NCBI RefSeq assembly: GCF_016599045.1
Contig: NZ_JAENKV010000001.1
Coordinates: 154,716-218,715 of the forward strand
Direction of reading: 5' to 3'
Length of the DNA stretch: 64,000 nucleotides
Source: Campylobacter sp. TTU_617
Lineage (GTDB): Bacteria > Campylobacterota > Campylobacteria > Campylobacterales > Campylobacteraceae
The notes beneath the pieces were generated by a model. The model was not told the origin of the DNA. It did no database searches and worked only from the letters and a program-made list of their open reading frames with translations. The position numbers were made by a program, and so were the translations under genes. Positions 9,510 through 19,891 of the stretch are shown one piece after another. Within the stretch, counting starts at the first letter, position 1; the number at the start of each line of letters is the position of its first letter.

Positions 9510-11686
9510 AATAACATTTCCCTAAAATTTGAAAAATAAATTTTTTTAAGATCTTTAAGCTCTAAAAAAATATCATCTAAAATAAATTTTTCTTCCTTAG
9601 TAGTTTGACCTAGTTTAAAAAATGGAATTTCCATTGAAGTTGCAAGCTCTAAAAAATCTTTTTCATTTTTAACGCCTACTATTGCCCTAGTTGGACTTTC
9701 CTCAAAAAGTAAAGCTTTATCTTGAAAAGAAGTTTTTAAATTTAAACCCACACAAGAAATAGCACACATTTTTGCTAAAGTTATTGCTATGCCACCTATA
9801 CCAACACTATTTGCACATTCTAATACTTCTTGTTTACAAGCTTCTTCTAAAAATTTCCAAAGTTTTAATTCAGATTCAAAATCAAAATCTTTTAATTTTC
9901 CTTTAACTACTTTATCTTGTATTTTAGAAATTAAAGATCCTCCAAATTCTTTATAAGTCCTACCTAATAAATAAACACTTGTATTAGAATTTATAAAAGC
10001 ACTTTTTAATAATTTATTTGCATCTTTTAATAAGCCTACATTTACTATAGTGGGGCTTGGATAAATATTTAAATCTTTACTTTGATTATATAAAGAAACA
10101 TTACCACTTACAACAGGAATATTTAAAGTCTTACACGCTTCTTTAATACCTTCACATCCTTTTGCAAACTGCCACATTACTTCTTCATTTTCAGGATTTC
10201 CATAATTTAAACAATCTGTAATAGCTAAAGGCTTAGCTCCGGTGCAAGCCACTTTTCTTCCTGCATTTGCTACAGCTAAAATAGCACCTTTTTTAGGATC
10301 AATATAGTTTAATCTTGAATTACATTCTATGGCTATACTAAGAGCACTATTATTTTCTTTTACCCATATAGTGCTTGCTCCTAAAACCCCATCTGCTTTT
10401 AAAGTATTAGTTTGAACACTTGAGTCAAACTGATCATAAATATAAGACTTATCATTAATATTTTCATTTTGCAACATTTTTATAAAAATATCTTGTACAT
10501 TTTCCTTAAGCTTAAACTCATAATCTTTAATTTCATCCAAATACTTGGGTTTATTTATAGGACGATTTAAAATAGGTGCTTTTTCACTTAAAGGGGCAAT
10601 AGGAATTTCTCCTACTAATTCATTATGCCAAAAAAGCTCCATTTTGCCACTATTATTTACCTCTCCAATCACAACAGCATCTAAATTCCATTTTTTAAAA
10701 ATCTCTAAAACTTTTTTTTCATACCCTTTTTTAGCACAAATTAACATTCTTTCTTGAGATTCACTAAGCATCAATTCATAAGGGGTCATATCTTTTTCTC
10801 TTGTTGGAACCTTATCAAGATAAAGCTTCATACCACTACCGCTCCTTCCAGCCATTTCAAAAGAACTAGAAGTAAGTCCAGCAGCTCCCATATCTTGAAT
10901 TCCTATAATACAATCACTTTTAAAAAGTTCTAAGCAAGCTTCCATTAAAAGCTTTTGACAAAAAGGATCTCCAATTTGAACAGTAGGTCTTAATCTTTTG
11001 TTTTCCTCATTAAAACTATCGCTAGCCATCACAGCACCACCAAGACCATCTCTACCTGTTTTCGAACCAACGTAAATGATAAGATTGCCTATACCTTCAG
11101 CTTTGGCATAAAAAATATCCTCTTTTTTACAAATTCCTAAAGCAAAAGCATTGACTAATATATTGCCATTAAAACATTCATCAAAAGCACATTCGCCACC
11201 TATAGTTGGAATTCCCATACAATTTCCATAATGAGCAATACCATTTACAACACCTTTAACAAGATATTTTTGATATTTGCCCATTTCTTTATCATGAATA
11301 TTGCCAAATTTTAAAGAATTCATTAAAGCCACAACTCGCGCACCCATTGTAAAAACATCTCTTATTATACCACCGACCCCAGTAGCAGCACCTGCAAAAG
11401 GCTCAATAAAACTTGGATGATTATGGCTTTCTATTTTAAATACAGCTGCTAAGTTATCGCCTATATCAATAACCCCTGCATTTTCTCCAGGACCTTGTAT
11501 CACATAAGAAGCTTGAGTAGGAAAACCCTGTAAATATTTTTTACTTGATTTATAAGAGCAATGCTCACTCCACATAGCACTAATAATACCAAGCTCTAAA
11601 AGATTAGGTTCTCTATTTAAAATTTTTAAAATTTCTTTATATTCATCTTGACTGATTTTATGAGCTTTTATAGTTTTTAAATCCAT
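9506..11686 (-). CDS. purL: Phosphoribosylformylglycinamidine synthase subunit PurL
   Basis: Large subunit of FGAM synthase, which converts FGAR, glutamine and ATP to FGAM in purine synthesis. The 726-residue form is the small PurL that works with separate PurQ and PurS. Visible blocks include [15 protein letters not shown] near the N-terminus, [47 protein letters not shown] and the repeat-half [12 protein letters not shown]. No glutaminase domain is fused. Its end overlaps the start of the TerB/DnaJ gene. Confidence 0.96.
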   Translation of the reverse strand: MDLKTIKAHKISQDEYKEILKILNREPNLLELGIISAMWSEHCSYKSSKKYLQGFPTQASYVIQGPGENAGVIDIGDNLAAVFKIESHNHPSFIEPFAGAATGVGGIIRDVFTMGARVVALMNSLKFGNIHDKEMGKYQKYLVKGVVNGIAHYGNCMGIPTIGGECAFDECFNGNILVNAFALGICKKEDIFYAKAEGIGNLIIYVGSKTGRDGLGGAVMASDSFNEENKRLRPTVQIGDPFCQKLLMEACLELFKSDCIIGIQDMGAAGLTSSSFEMAGRSGSGMKLYLDKVPTREKDMTPYELMLSESQERMLICAKKGYEKKVLEIFKKWNLDAVVIGEVNNSGKMELFWHNELVGEIPIAPLSEKAPILNRPINKPKYLDEIKDYEFKLKENVQDIFIKMLQNENINDKSYIYDQFDSSVQTNTLKADGVLGASTIWVKENNSALSIAIECNSRLNYIDPKKGAILAVANAGRKVACTGAKPLAITDCLNYGNPENEEVMWQFAKGCEGIKEACKTLNIPVVSGNVSLYNQSKDLNIYPSPTIVNVGLLKDANKLLKSAFINSNTSVYLLGRTYKEFGGSLISKIQDKVVKGKLKDFDFESELKLWKFLEEACKQEVLECANSVGIGGIAITLAKMCAISCVGLNLKTSFQDKALLFEESPTRAIVGVKNEKDFLELATSMEIPFFKLGQTTKEEKFILDDIFLELKDLKKIYFSNFREMLL

Positions 11687-11702
11687 TTCATTCCTTAAAT
11701 AA

Positions 11703-13031
11703 TCATTTTCCTAAACAAAAATTACTAAACATTTCATCTAATATCTCATTTCTATCAAAATCTTTGCTAAATTTAGAAAGCTGATTTATAGCTTCATTAA
11801 TTTCAAAAGCAAAAAGTTCCAAACTGGATTCTTTTAAAAGAAATTGAGCCCTACTAATAGCTTCACTTGCTTTTTTACAAGCTTCAATTAAACTTAAAGA
11901 ACTAACCATTATCCCATCTGTATCAAAACTATCTAAATATTTTTTTAATTCTTGTTTTAAAATATTTATATTTTCTTGTGTACTTAATTTTATAAAATTT
12001 TTTATCTCGTCATTTTTAAATTTAAGTTCTAAATCAATTTTATTAAGAATATAAAAAACTTTTTTACCACTTTGCTTTGCTAAATTTAAAATTTCTAAAT
12101 CTTCTTCTTCTATCTCTTTAGAAGCATCAAAAAGTGCTAAAACAATATCTGCTTCTTGTATGCTTTTTTTACTTAATTCTATACCAATACATTCTATTTC
12201 ATCATTACTTTCTCTTATGCCGGCAGTATCAATGATACGAAGCAAATGGGTTCCTAGTTTAAAGCTTTCTTCTATAGTGTCTCTTGTTGTTCCTTTAATA
12301 TTTGAAACAATAGCCCTTTTATAACCTAAAAATGCATTTAAAAGCGAACTTTTACCTACATTTGGTTTTCCTATAATAGCTAATTTAAAACCTTCGATTA
12401 AACCTTTTTTACTTTGGGAAAGATCATAAATTTCATATAAAATCTTTGCATTTTCTTCGCACATTTTTTCAATTTGCAAAAGCAAATCTTGTGGCAAATC
12501 TTCTTCTGCATAATCAATAGATGTCTCAACATAAGCTAAAGTTTTTACCAAGTCTGTTCTTATTTTTTCTAAAAGATTTCCTAAATTTCCATTTAAATTT
12601 CTAGCTATAATTTTTGCAGCTAAAGCTGATTTTGACAAAATTAAATCTTGTATGCTTAGAGCTTTTATAATACTCATTTTATTATTTAAACAAGCTCTTT
12701 TGCTAAATTCTCCAGGTTCTGCTAATCGTGCTCCTAAACTTAAAAGTTCTTCAAGCACAATCTCGCTTACACTAAAGCCGCCGTGAAGTTGAAATTCAAC
12801 TACATCTTCTCCGCTAAAACTAAATGGGGCTTTAAAATAAATAACAATAGCCTCATCTATAAATTCTTGATTTTTTGTGTAAAGCTTGCAAAAATGAGCA
12901 TAACGCACTTTAAGCTCTTTTTTATTTGTTAGAATTAAAGCAAATTCTAAAGCTTTTGTCCCACTCATCCTAACAATACTAATAGAGCCTATACCGTGTG
13001 CTGTAGCAATAGCTACTATTGTTTCATTCAT
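11703..13031 (-). CDS. mnmE: tRNA modification GTPase MnmE
   Basis: Partners MnmG to make carboxymethylaminomethyl-type modifications at U34 of certain tRNAs. The protein is 442 residues from the ATG at 13031. It has an N-terminal folate-binding domain ([23 protein letters not shown]), an inserted Ras-like G domain ([23 protein letters not shown]) and the C-terminal FCLGK signature whose Cys is functionally important. The start at 13031 gives the conserved [10 protein letters not shown]-terminus and overlaps the jag stop by 8 bp, suggesting coupled translation. An ATG at 13049 would add six residues without family support. Confidence 0.95.
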   Translation of the reverse strand: MNETIVAIATAHGIGSISIVRMSGTKALEFALILTNKKELKVRYAHFCKLYTKNQEFIDEAIVIYFKAPFSFSGEDVVEFQLHGGFSVSEIVLEELLSLGARLAEPGEFSKRACLNNKMSIIKALSIQDLILSKSALAAKIIARNLNGNLGNLLEKIRTDLVKTLAYVETSIDYAEEDLPQDLLLQIEKMCEENAKILYEIYDLSQSKKGLIEGFKLAIIGKPNVGKSSLLNAFLGYKRAIVSNIKGTTRDTIEESFKLGTHLLRIIDTAGIRESNDEIECIGIELSKKSIQEADIVLALFDASKEIEEEDLEILNLAKQSGKKVFYILNKIDLELKFKNDEIKNFIKLSTQENINILKQELKKYLDSFDTDGIMVSSLSLIEACKKASEAISRAQFLLKESSLELFAFEINEAINQLSKFSKDFDRNEILDEMFSNFCLGK

Positions 13032-13857
13032 GTTTTTTAAAAAAATCACTAATAATTATAAATTTTTGATCATTATTTTGCTTAATGGCTACATACTTAT
13101 CTGGAAATTGTTCTCTAAGTTTTTCTAAGGCAATTTTAATCAAAACTCCATCCAATGGCTTAGTTTGTGCTCTTCCATAATGTTTTACTTTTTCAATAAT
13201 CCCGCATAAATAATTATCCATAGCTTTGCTTTGATTTTCTAAAAATTGTGCAATTTCAAGACGAATATTAAGCTTATATTTATCATTAATCCAGCTATAC
13301 AAAAGATAAGAAATTGCTTTATAACGATGTGCTTCTTTTCCTATCATTAAAGCAGAATCTTCTCCATCAAGTCTAATTAAAATACAATCTTTTTCATACA
13401 TACAAAGTTCTAGAAGTTCAATTTTAAAATCAAAAGTTTTAAGAAGATTTGTAAGCTGAATTTTAATTTCTTCTAAAATACTATCTGTATTTTCTAAATC
13501 TATTTCCTCTTTATAAAAAGCATCAAAAATTTTTTCATTTTTTATTGTATAAGATGGCTTTTCTAGTTCTATTTGATATTGGTCTAATTTTTCTTTATAA
13601 TGTTCTGTTTTTATAAACTCATCAATTTTTTTCAATGATTTTTCAAAATTATTATCATAATGAGATTTTTTATGAGATTTATGATCTTTAATTTTTTTTT
13701 TAATATTAGCTTCTATAATAGCATTTTTTCTTCCAAAACCTAAAAAACCATTTTTAGGATATTGTAAAATTTTATATTCAAGATTTATTACAGAACAATT
13801 TAAAGTTTGAGACGCCTTTGTTAAGGCGCTTTGCAAATCTTTTTCTTCAATTATCAT
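13024..13857 (-). CDS. jag: Jag-type RNA-binding protein (KH and R3H domains)
   Basis: Cytoplasmic RNA-binding protein of 277 residues (Jag/KhpB family). An N-terminal Jag_N domain spans about 1-50, including the [15 protein letters not shown] segment. A charged linker follows, then a KH-like domain at about 135-200 and a C-terminal R3H domain containing [10 protein letters not shown]. It sits between yidC and mnmE with 4-bp and 8-bp overlaps, the usual bacterial order. Its RNA targets in this group are unknown. It matches the position of C. jejuni Cj0957c. Confidence 0.87.
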   Translation of the reverse strand: MIIEEKDLQSALTKASQTLNCSVINLEYKILQYPKNGFLGFGRKNAIIEANIKKKIKDHKSHKKSHYDNNFEKSLKKIDEFIKTEHYKEKLDQYQIELEKPSYTIKNEKIFDAFYKEEIDLENTDSILEEIKIQLTNLLKTFDFKIELLELCMYEKDCILIRLDGEDSALMIGKEAHRYKAISYLLYSWINDKYKLNIRLEIAQFLENQSKAMDNYLCGIIEKVKHYGRAQTKPLDGVLIKIALEKLREQFPDKYVAIKQNNDQKFIIISDFFKKHE

Positions 13858-15443
13858 TTGATACTCTCTTTTTTATTAGAGTGTTCCTTTTGAAAGATTT
13901 TATTAATGATCCATTGCTGAATTAAAGAACAAACATTATTAACAAACCAGTAAAGAGTAAGTCCTGCTGGAAAAGTTATAAAGAAAAAGGTAAAAATTAA
14001 AGGTAAAAATTTCATAATTTTAGCTTGCATAGGATCTTGTATGCTCATAGGTGTAATTAATTGTTGCAAAAACATTGTTAAACCCATTAAAATAGGCAAA
14101 ATAAAATAAGGATCCATTATAGATAAATCATGAATCCAAAATGCCCAAGGAGCCGCTTTTAATTCTATGGCATTTAAAAGAACACGATAAATTGCAAAAA
14201 AGATAGGAATTTGTAAAAGTATAGGCAAGCATCCGCTCATAGGATTGGCCCCGTGTTTTTTATAAAGTTCCATCATATGAATATTCATTTTTTGTGGATC
14301 GCCTTTATAACGTTCTCTAATTTCTTTCATTTTTGGAGCTAAATCTTTTAATTTATTCATAGAAATCATAGACTTATAAGTTAAAGGAAAAAGCACAATA
14401 CGTACGATCAAAGTCATAACAACAATAGCCCAACCCCAATTGCCTATATAATTATGTAAAAAATCTAAAAATTCAAACATTGGCTTAGCAATAAAAGTAA
14501 ACCAACCATACTCAACTACTGCTTCAAGCTTTGGATTAATAGATCTTAAAATTTTGTGCTCTTTAGAACCTATATAAGCACCTGCTTGAAATTCGTTTTC
14601 GCTATATGCAAATATCAAAGGATTATTCTTTGAATCTTTAGTTATGGTGATATTTAAAGGCTTCTCAAAATTATAAAAAAATGTTGCATAATATCTATCA
14701 AAAGCAGAGGTCATTAAAACATTTTTAAAATTCTCATCTTGTTTTACATCTCCATCTTCAATAGTATGCAAAGTTTCTTTATCATCAAGCACTAAAGCTC
14801 CATGTACTGTATAGCTATCTACTGCTATATTAGGACGATATCCAGGAGAAATAAAATAACTAGCATTTTTGTTTAATTTTACCTCAATTTCATAATTTCC
14901 CTTAGAATAAAAAGTAATTTTTTTTGTTACTTCAATGTTGGATAATTTTTGGGTTAAATATAAAGATTTACTTTCATTTTCATCTATAAAAAGTTCTTTT
15001 TTATCAGCAGTATAAGCTACTTTAAACGCTTCTTGATTAAGAGCACTATCGCTAAATCTTATTTCTAGCGGATAAGGCGCTAATTCCTTTGATACAAGAT
15101 TAATAAATTCATTATTTTTATCTTGAAATTTTTTATCTTTCAAATAAAAAGCAGTAATTCTTCCCAAAGAATCAATTTGAGCTTCAAAATGATCACTTTT
15201 AACTATAGAAATAATCGAATCTTGATTGCTAAAATTTAAATCTGAATTTATATTTTTACTTTCTATACTTGGTGCAAGATTTTCTTGAGTTTGACTTGCA
15301 ATTTGATTTTGAGTTATATTCTTTTCAATGATATGATTATTTTTTGGAATAAAAAAATAATCATATATAACAAAAAATAAAAAAGATATAATTACTGCTA
15401 AAAGTATGCGTTTTTGTTCGAAAATATTATTTGAATTGTTCAC
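13854..15443 (-). CDS. yidC: Membrane protein insertase YidC
   Basis: Inserts and folds inner-membrane proteins, alone or with SecYEG. The 529-residue protein has an N-terminal helix at about 12-28, a large periplasmic P1 domain to about 315, and the 60KD_IMP core of five helices with KMISMNKLKDLAPKMKEI, SGCLPILLQIPIFFAIY and FPAGLTLYWFVNN. The conserved Arg in the first core helix (MTLIVRIVLFPLTYK) is present. It belongs to the rpmH-rnpA-yidD-yidC-jag-mnmE cluster and its stop overlaps the jag start. Confidence 0.97.
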   Translation of the reverse strand: MNNSNNIFEQKRILLAVIISFLFFVIYDYFFIPKNNHIIEKNITQNQIASQTQENLAPSIESKNINSDLNFSNQDSIISIVKSDHFEAQIDSLGRITAFYLKDKKFQDKNNEFINLVSKELAPYPLEIRFSDSALNQEAFKVAYTADKKELFIDENESKSLYLTQKLSNIEVTKKITFYSKGNYEIEVKLNKNASYFISPGYRPNIAVDSYTVHGALVLDDKETLHTIEDGDVKQDENFKNVLMTSAFDRYYATFFYNFEKPLNITITKDSKNNPLIFAYSENEFQAGAYIGSKEHKILRSINPKLEAVVEYGWFTFIAKPMFEFLDFLHNYIGNWGWAIVVMTLIVRIVLFPLTYKSMISMNKLKDLAPKMKEIRERYKGDPQKMNIHMMELYKKHGANPMSGCLPILLQIPIFFAIYRVLLNAIELKAAPWAFWIHDLSIMDPYFILPILMGLTMFLQQLITPMSIQDPMQAKIMKFLPLIFTFFFITFPAGLTLYWFVNNVCSLIQQWIINKIFQKEHSNKKESIK

Positions 15444-15454
15444 TATTATTCCTT

Positions 15455-15787
15455 TTATATTATTTTAATAATAAAAAAACCCTTATCCTTACAAGGGATA
15501 TATAAAAAACTAAGTCTTTTTTTGGCTAAAAAAATAGGCTTAAAGCAGAAATTTGTATGTTTAATTATTTTATAAATTTTAGGATAATCTATACCGCCTT
15601 TAAAAAAAGGATTACACTTTAAAATTCTTAAAAATGAAAAATAACAAGCGAATAAAAAATGATTTTTTTGAAATTGCCAAGATGTATATTCCGAGCAACT
15701 TGGATAATATCTGCAAACCTTTGGTTTTAAGGGGCTTATATTTTTTTGATAGAATTTTATTATTGCTAAGCAGATTCTTTTAAACAT
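15455..15787 (-). CDS. yidD: Membrane protein insertion efficiency factor YidD
   Basis: Small membrane-associated protein that helps insertion through YidC. It has 110 residues from the ATG at 15787. The family core [22 protein letters not shown] and the GGIDYP end are visible. An ATG at 15808 would add seven residues. The preferred start overlaps the rnpA 3' end by 22 bp and gives the usual N-terminus MFKRICLA. The C-terminal tail after residue 70 is longer and more basic than in many YidDs. Confidence 0.9.
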   Translation of the reverse strand: MFKRICLAIIKFYQKNISPLKPKVCRYYPSCSEYTSWQFQKNHFLFACYFSFLRILKCNPFFKGGIDYPKIYKIIKHTNFCFKPIFLAKKRLSFLYIPCKDKGFFIIKII

Positions 15788-16110
15788 TGTATTTTTTTTA
15801 AACCCCATCTGAAATTTTTTTCCAGCTCAAAAAAAGAAAAATCTTTTATTTCTGCTTTGGCAACTATTATGTATTTTCCATATTCAAGCTGATTTTTTAT
15901 GCTAAAAAATAAAGCACGCAATACACGTTTAGATCTATTTCTTACTACAGCTTTCCCAACTTTCTTGCTTGCAACAAAAGCAACCTTTTTTTCTGGACTT
16001 TTAAGATAAAAAATAATAGCTCCTTTACAATGCCATTTTTTACCTTTTTTATAAATAAGCGAGAATTCTTCAGACTGATTAAGTCTTGAAAATTCTTTTA
16101 TACCGCTAAT
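15766..16110 (-). CDS. rnpA: Ribonuclease P protein component, probable AUU start
   Basis: Protein subunit of RNase P, which trims tRNA 5' ends. The frame encodes 114 residues with the family core [21 protein letters not shown]. No ATG, GTG or TTG exists in the frame between an in-frame TAA that lies inside rpmH and the conserved core. The best start is ATT at 16110, preceded by AGGGAG at good spacing, giving an [11 protein letters not shown]-terminus that is Met-initiated if AUU is used. It overlaps rpmH by 13 bp and yidD by 22 bp. Identity is certain from motif and neighbours; the start is inferred. Confidence 0.9.
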   Translation of the reverse strand: MSGIKEFSRLNQSEEFSLIYKKGKKWHCKGAIIFYLKSPEKKVAFVASKKVGKAVVRNRSKRVLRALFFSIKNQLEYGKYIIVAKAEIKDFSFFELEKNFRWGLKKIQCLKESA

Positions 16111-16232
16111 CTTTTTCTCCCTTTAGCACGTCTTGCATTAATAACTTTACGACCATTTTTAGTTTTCATGCGCATACGAAAACCATGAGTTCTTTTTCTT
16201 GGAGTATTGTGTGGTTGATAAGTTCTTTTCAT
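16098..16232 (-). CDS. rpmH: 50S ribosomal protein L34
   Basis: Ribosomal protein of 44 residues, strongly basic, starting [18 protein letters not shown] and ending GRKRLAV. These are unmistakable L34 features and the length is exact. It is first in the rpmH-rnpA-yidD-yidC-jag-mnmE transcription unit, with a probable sigma-70 -10 element about 45 bp upstream. dnaA is not on the other side, where many bacteria have it; a divergent acetyltransferase gene is there instead. Confidence 0.98.
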   Translation of the reverse strand: MKRTYQPHNTPRKRTHGFRMRMKTKNGRKVINARRAKGRKRLAV

Positions 16233-16276
16233 AGTCTATTTTCCTTAATTTTAATAAAATATGTTATAAATCAGGT

Positions 16277-16282
16277 ATTATA
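16277..16282 (-). promoter_or_regulatory. Probable sigma-70 -10 element of rpmH operon
   Basis: On the minus strand this reads TATAAT within AAATATAATACC, about 45 bp upstream of the rpmH start. Campylobacter sigma-70 promoters depend mainly on such an extended -10 and lack a clear -35. It is the only good match in the divergent 141-bp gap. Confidence 0.55.
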
Positions 16283-16373
16283 TTTAATCTTACTTAAAAT
16301 TGCTTTTAATTAAAGCTAATTTTAATTTATTTTGATAAATTTTTACGCAAATTATCTTAAATAAGGTACTAAA

Positions 16374-16856
16374 ATGCAAAATTTTGCAATACAAGTTTTA
16401 AAAGAACAAGAATTAGATATTTTAATAGAATTAATTAAAGAATTTGCTTTGCATGAAATTATGCAAGATAAAATAAAATGTAATAAAGAAAATTTATATC
16501 ACTCTATTTTTAAAACAAAAGTAGCCAAAGCTTTTTTGTTAAAAGAAAATAATAAAACTATAGGCTATATGATTTATTTTTATACTTTTTCTTCATTTTT
16601 GGGTGCCAATGGAATTTATCTTGAAGATATTTACCTAAAAAAAGAATATAGAAATAAAGGCTATGGAAAACAAGTTTTTAAATTTTTGGCTGATATTTGT
16701 CAAAAAGAAAATTTGCAAAGATTAGAATGGCTTTGTCTAAACGATAATAAAGAAGGTATTAAATTTTATGAAAATTTATCTTCAATTCATTTAAATCAAT
16801 GGAGAATATATCGTTTAAACAAAGACCAATTAAATAAATTAAGTAATAATGATTAG
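16374..16856 (+). CDS. GNAT-family N-acetyltransferase
   Basis: Cytoplasmic acetyltransferase of 160 residues, substrate unknown. The GNAT fold is supported by the acetyl-CoA-binding segment LEDIYLKKEYRNKGYGKQ (R/Q-x-x-G-x-G/A form: RNKGYG), preceded by the beta-4 strand and followed by a helix ending near LEWLCLNDNKEGIKFYENL. It resembles diamine/small-molecule acetyltransferases of this length. The next gene starts 8 bp inside its end, so the two are coupled. It matches the position of C. jejuni Cj0962. Confidence 0.85.
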   Translation: MQNFAIQVLKEQELDILIELIKEFALHEIMQDKIKCNKENLYHSIFKTKVAKAFLLKENNKTIGYMIYFYTFSSFLGANGIYLEDIYLKKEYRNKGYGKQVFKFLADICQKENLQRLEWLCLNDNKEGIKFYENLSSIHLNQWRIYRLNKDQLNKLSNND

Positions 16857-17457
16857 GGATTTACATTATCTTAAAGCTATGGGTTATAGTTTTTTAAAAG
16901 ACTTTCCTTATAAAAATGAATATAATATCAGCTTTGCAAATTTAAATAATAATGTAAAACAATGCACTTTATGTCATTTTTCTAAAAATAGAAAAAATTC
17001 TTTAATGGAAAAAGTGCAAAAAAAAGTCAATTTAATGATTTTAACTTCTCATGGAGATAAAAGTGAAAATGAAAGTGGAATTTTGCTAAATTCTCACAAA
17101 GGTTCTCTACTTAAAGAATATCTTAAACTATATTTAAATTTAGAAGAAAAAGATTTTTATTTCTCCTATCTTTTTAAATGTTTTGATTATAGAAAAAATG
17201 ACGATTTTTCGCTACAATCTTGCTTACCTTTTTTTTATAATGAATTAAATCTTATAAAACCTAAAATTTTATTATGTCTTGGAGAGTATGCTTTCCAAAG
17301 CTTGGGTCTAAAAGATTTTAATATTTTACGTGGTGAAATTTTTTCTTATAAAAATTTTTTTATTTTACCAAGCTTTGAGCTTGATTTTATAGAAAAAAAT
17401 CCAAGCTATGAACAAAAATTTATTGAAGATCTAAAAAAACTTAAAGGATTTTTATGA
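16849..17457 (+). CDS. Uracil-DNA glycosylase family 4-like protein
   Basis: Probable DNA-repair glycosylase of 202 residues. It shows a CTLC pair near residue 37, a GILLNSHKGSLL region where UDG4 proteins have G.PF.G.AG.LL, a KCFDYRKN segment and a KPKILLCLGEYA strand. The four Cys that ligate an iron-sulfur cluster in UDG4 may be the CTLC pair, the KC and the later SC. Active-site motifs are degenerate compared with textbook UDG4, so activity is uncertain. It overlaps both neighbours by 4-8 bp. It corresponds to C. jejuni Cj0963. Confidence 0.65.
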   Translation: MIRDLHYLKAMGYSFLKDFPYKNEYNISFANLNNNVKQCTLCHFSKNRKNSLMEKVQKKVNLMILTSHGDKSENESGILLNSHKGSLLKEYLKLYLNLEEKDFYFSYLFKCFDYRKNDDFSLQSCLPFFYNELNLIKPKILLCLGEYAFQSLGLKDFNILRGEIFSYKNFFILPSFELDFIEKNPSYEQKFIEDLKKLKGFL

Positions 17458-18644
17458 AAAAAATACTTTTAATCATCTCTTTTATGTTTTGTTTTTCATA
17501 TTCAAAAGAACAAAAGCTTATAGAAGGTGATTTAGTGCAAAATTTTTATCCTAAATTGAATACAAATTTTTGCGATTCTAGTTGTTTATTTGAACTTTTA
17601 GAAACAAAAATGTATCTTAGTTTTTTAAGCGAATTTACAGATAATAAAGATAAATTTTTATCAAATATTTATTCTAAACTTCTTAACTCCATTACTGACT
17701 TTGAAACAAATTTACAAAAAATTACTTCTGTAAAAATAGCTATTATTATTCCAGAAAAAACAATTAAAAGTTATTCTAATACTATAATTAATGCAAGCAT
17801 TGCTTATCTTTTAAAGCAACGTGCCGAAATTAAAGTTAAAGTTTTTTTAATTGGTACAGAAGATGAAGTAAAGATTAAACAAACTTTATCACAAATTGAA
17901 AATCAAAATTATAAATATCTCATAGCAGGATTTACCTTAAAAGGCGTTAATGCTTTAAATGATTATAAAGGAAATTTAAAAATATTTATACCTACTATAC
18001 ATAAAAGCAATACAAATATAAACAATGAAAATATTTATTTCGGAAGTATTGATTATAGTGAACAAATTAAAAAATTACTAGAATATTCTAATTCTAACAT
18101 AGCAATTTTTAGTGATAATTCTATCTTATCAAACAATTTAAATACTCAAATCTTAAGTCAAAATAATCAAGCTAGAGTTTATAAAATTGAAGGTGATAAG
18201 CTCGATTTTGAAAAACTTTTTAAATCTCAAGGAAATTTAAATGATGCTTCAATATTTTTTAATACTCCACTAATTAAAACAGCTTTAAGTAGTTCTCAAC
18301 TAAGATTTTATGATATTCATCCTTTTGTTTTATTATCTACCCAAATAAACTACAATCCTGTATTTCTTAGTCTAACTCAACCTAATGACAGAAAAAATTT
18401 CATCATAGCTAATTCCATTAATAATAACGATGATAATCTGTCCTATCTCAATGAAATTTTTAATCAAAATATTGATTATAATTGGATTGCTTATGCAACA
18501 AGTGTTGGAATAGATTATTTTTATACAAAATTTTTAAATTCAAAAAGTCAAAGAATTTTTGAAGAAGAATTAGAAAATTCTCAATTTATATATAAAATCA
18601 AACTTGTAAAAGGCTTAAAATCAAATTTTGAAGAATTACATTAA
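17454..18644 (+). CDS. Periplasmic protein of unknown function
   Basis: Protein of 396 residues with a short signal peptide (MKKILLIISFMFCFSYSKEQ). The body alternates strands and helices in a pattern like a two-lobe periplasmic-binding fold: VKIAIIIPEK, YLIAGFTLKGVNAL, NIYFGSIDYSEQI and NIAIFSDNSI. LppC/LpoA-type and branched-chain-amino-acid-binding folds have similar layouts, but no diagnostic motif is visible. Its start overlaps the UDG-like gene by 4 bp and its 3' end overlaps the convergent thioesterase gene by 9 bp. It matches Cj0964 in C. jejuni. Confidence 0.7.
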   Translation: MKKILLIISFMFCFSYSKEQKLIEGDLVQNFYPKLNTNFCDSSCLFELLETKMYLSFLSEFTDNKDKFLSNIYSKLLNSITDFETNLQKITSVKIAIIIPEKTIKSYSNTIINASIAYLLKQRAEIKVKVFLIGTEDEVKIKQTLSQIENQNYKYLIAGFTLKGVNALNDYKGNLKIFIPTIHKSNTNINNENIYFGSIDYSEQIKKLLEYSNSNIAIFSDNSILSNNLNTQILSQNNQARVYKIEGDKLDFEKLFKSQGNLNDASIFFNTPLIKTALSSSQLRFYDIHPFVLLSTQINYNPVFLSLTQPNDRKNFIIANSINNNDDNLSYLNEIFNQNIDYNWIAYATSVGIDYFYTKFLNSKSQRIFEEELENSQFIYKIKLVKGLKSNFEELH

Positions 18645-19010
18645 TTCTTCAAAGATTTCTTTTAATTTCTCATCTATTCTAGAAATTTTAGAATCCTTTA
18701 AAAAGGCTAAAGTAAAATCAGCATCAAAAATTTTTTCATTATCTTTAAAAATTTCTTGTCTTATAAGCGCTGAAACATTTTTAATTTCTAAAAGTTTTGT
18801 TTTAACTCTTAATATATCCCCGAGTTTTGCTGATTTTAAAAAACGACAATTTACTTTAGTGACCAAAAAATGACCTGTTTTTTCATTAAAAATATCTATA
18901 TCTTTTTTAAAAAACAATTCACTTCTTGCTCTTTCACAAAATTTTAAATAATTACTATGATAAACAACTCCTCCAGAATCTGTATCTTCATAATAAACAC
19001 GAATTTCCAT
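18636..19010 (-). CDS. YbgC-type acyl-CoA thioesterase
   Basis: Hot-dog-fold thioesterase of 124 residues. The N-terminus has RVYYEDTDSGGVVYHSNYLKF, which carries the Asp of the 4-hydroxybenzoyl-CoA thioesterase/YbgC family active site (DTDxxGxVYHxxY). YbgC proteins act on short-chain acyl-CoA and often associate with the Tol-Pal system, but no tol gene is nearby here. It is convergent with and slightly overlaps the preceding gene. Confidence 0.88.
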   Translation of the reverse strand: MEIRVYYEDTDSGGVVYHSNYLKFCERARSELFFKKDIDIFNEKTGHFLVTKVNCRFLKSAKLGDILRVKTKLLEIKNVSALIRQEIFKDNEKIFDADFTLAFLKDSKISRIDEKLKEIFEELM

Positions 19011-19099
19011 TAATATCCTTTATATTTAATTTTTCATAAAAATATTATTTATATTTTATAAAAAAATAATAATTAGTATAAATTATCAAAAAAATTTTA

Positions 19100-19105
19100 T
19101 ATAAT
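19100..19105 (+). promoter_or_regulatory. Probable sigma-70 -10 element
   Basis: TATAAT within TTTTATATAATTAAA, about 31 bp before the amino-acid-binding lipoprotein gene and followed by an AAAGGAG ribosome-binding site. Fits the Campylobacter extended -10 pattern in a T-rich context. Confidence 0.6.
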
Positions 19106-19135
19106 TAAAATTATTTTAAAATTTAAAGGAGAAAA

Positions 19136-19888
19136 ATGAAAAAACAAATTCTAGCCCTAATGTTTGGTATCGCTTTACTTTTTAACGCTTGTGATTCTTC
19201 AAAATCTAAAAATGAAATCTCAAATCACATTTTAAAGGTTGGGATAGAACCAACTTATAAGCCATTTGATTACAAAGAAAATTCAAAACTTACAGGTTTT
19301 GATGTAGATTTATCAGAAGCTATTGCAAAAGATTTAAATATTAGTTTAAATTGGGTAGAAATGAATTTTGATGGATTAATTCCTGCTTTAAAAACTGGTA
19401 AAATTGATATGATAGCTTCTGCTATGAGTGTTACAGAAGAAAGAAAGAAAAATGCTGATTTTAGCAATACTTATTATATGACTAAAAATCTTTATATCAA
19501 AAGAAAAGATGATACAAGCTTAACAACTAAAGATGACTTAGCAAATAAAAAAATAGGTGTTCAACTTGGAACCTTGCAAGAAAATGCTGCTAAGAATATT
19601 AAAAATGCAATAGTTGAAGCAAATGCTGATTTAAATGTTGCTATATTAGCTCTTAAAAATAAAAAGATTGATGCAATCATCTTAGATAAAGATGTTGCCA
19701 AAGGATACTTAGAACAAAATACTGATCTTAGTTCTTTTTTTGAAGAAGATGATGGAAGCAGTGGATTTAGTTTTGCTTTTGACAAAGATAAACAAAAAGA
19801 ACTTATAGAAAAAATTAACCAAACTTTGGAAAAACTTAAGCAAAATGGCATATATGAAAACTTGCTTATAAAATATCAATTAAAATAA
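19136..19888 (+). CDS. Amino-acid ABC transporter substrate-binding lipoprotein
   Basis: Family 3 (SBP_bac_3) solute-binding protein of 250 residues. The signal sequence ends in LLFNAC, a lipobox, so it is tethered to the inner membrane. The family signature GFDVDLSEAIAKDL is at about 58-71, and the first lobe contains the typical TGKIDMIASAMSVTEERKK. No permease or ATPase is adjacent. The permease and ATPase genes at 27.6-29.1 kb lack a binding protein, so they could be partners, but this is inference. It is related to CjaA/CjaC-like antigens in general form; the ligand is unknown. Confidence 0.9.
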   Translation: MKKQILALMFGIALLFNACDSSKSKNEISNHILKVGIEPTYKPFDYKENSKLTGFDVDLSEAIAKDLNISLNWVEMNFDGLIPALKTGKIDMIASAMSVTEERKKNADFSNTYYMTKNLYIKRKDDTSLTTKDDLANKKIGVQLGTLQENAAKNIKNAIVEANADLNVAILALKNKKIDAIILDKDVAKGYLEQNTDLSSFFEEDDGSSGFSFAFDKDKQKELIEKINQTLEKLKQNGIYENLLIKYQLK

Positions 19889-19891
19889 GAA

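Noticed and set aside
15766..16373. Chromosome origin beside rpmH-rnpA
   Set aside because: There is no dnaA gene and no cluster of DnaA boxes in the 141-bp gap upstream of rpmH; in this group dnaA is elsewhere.
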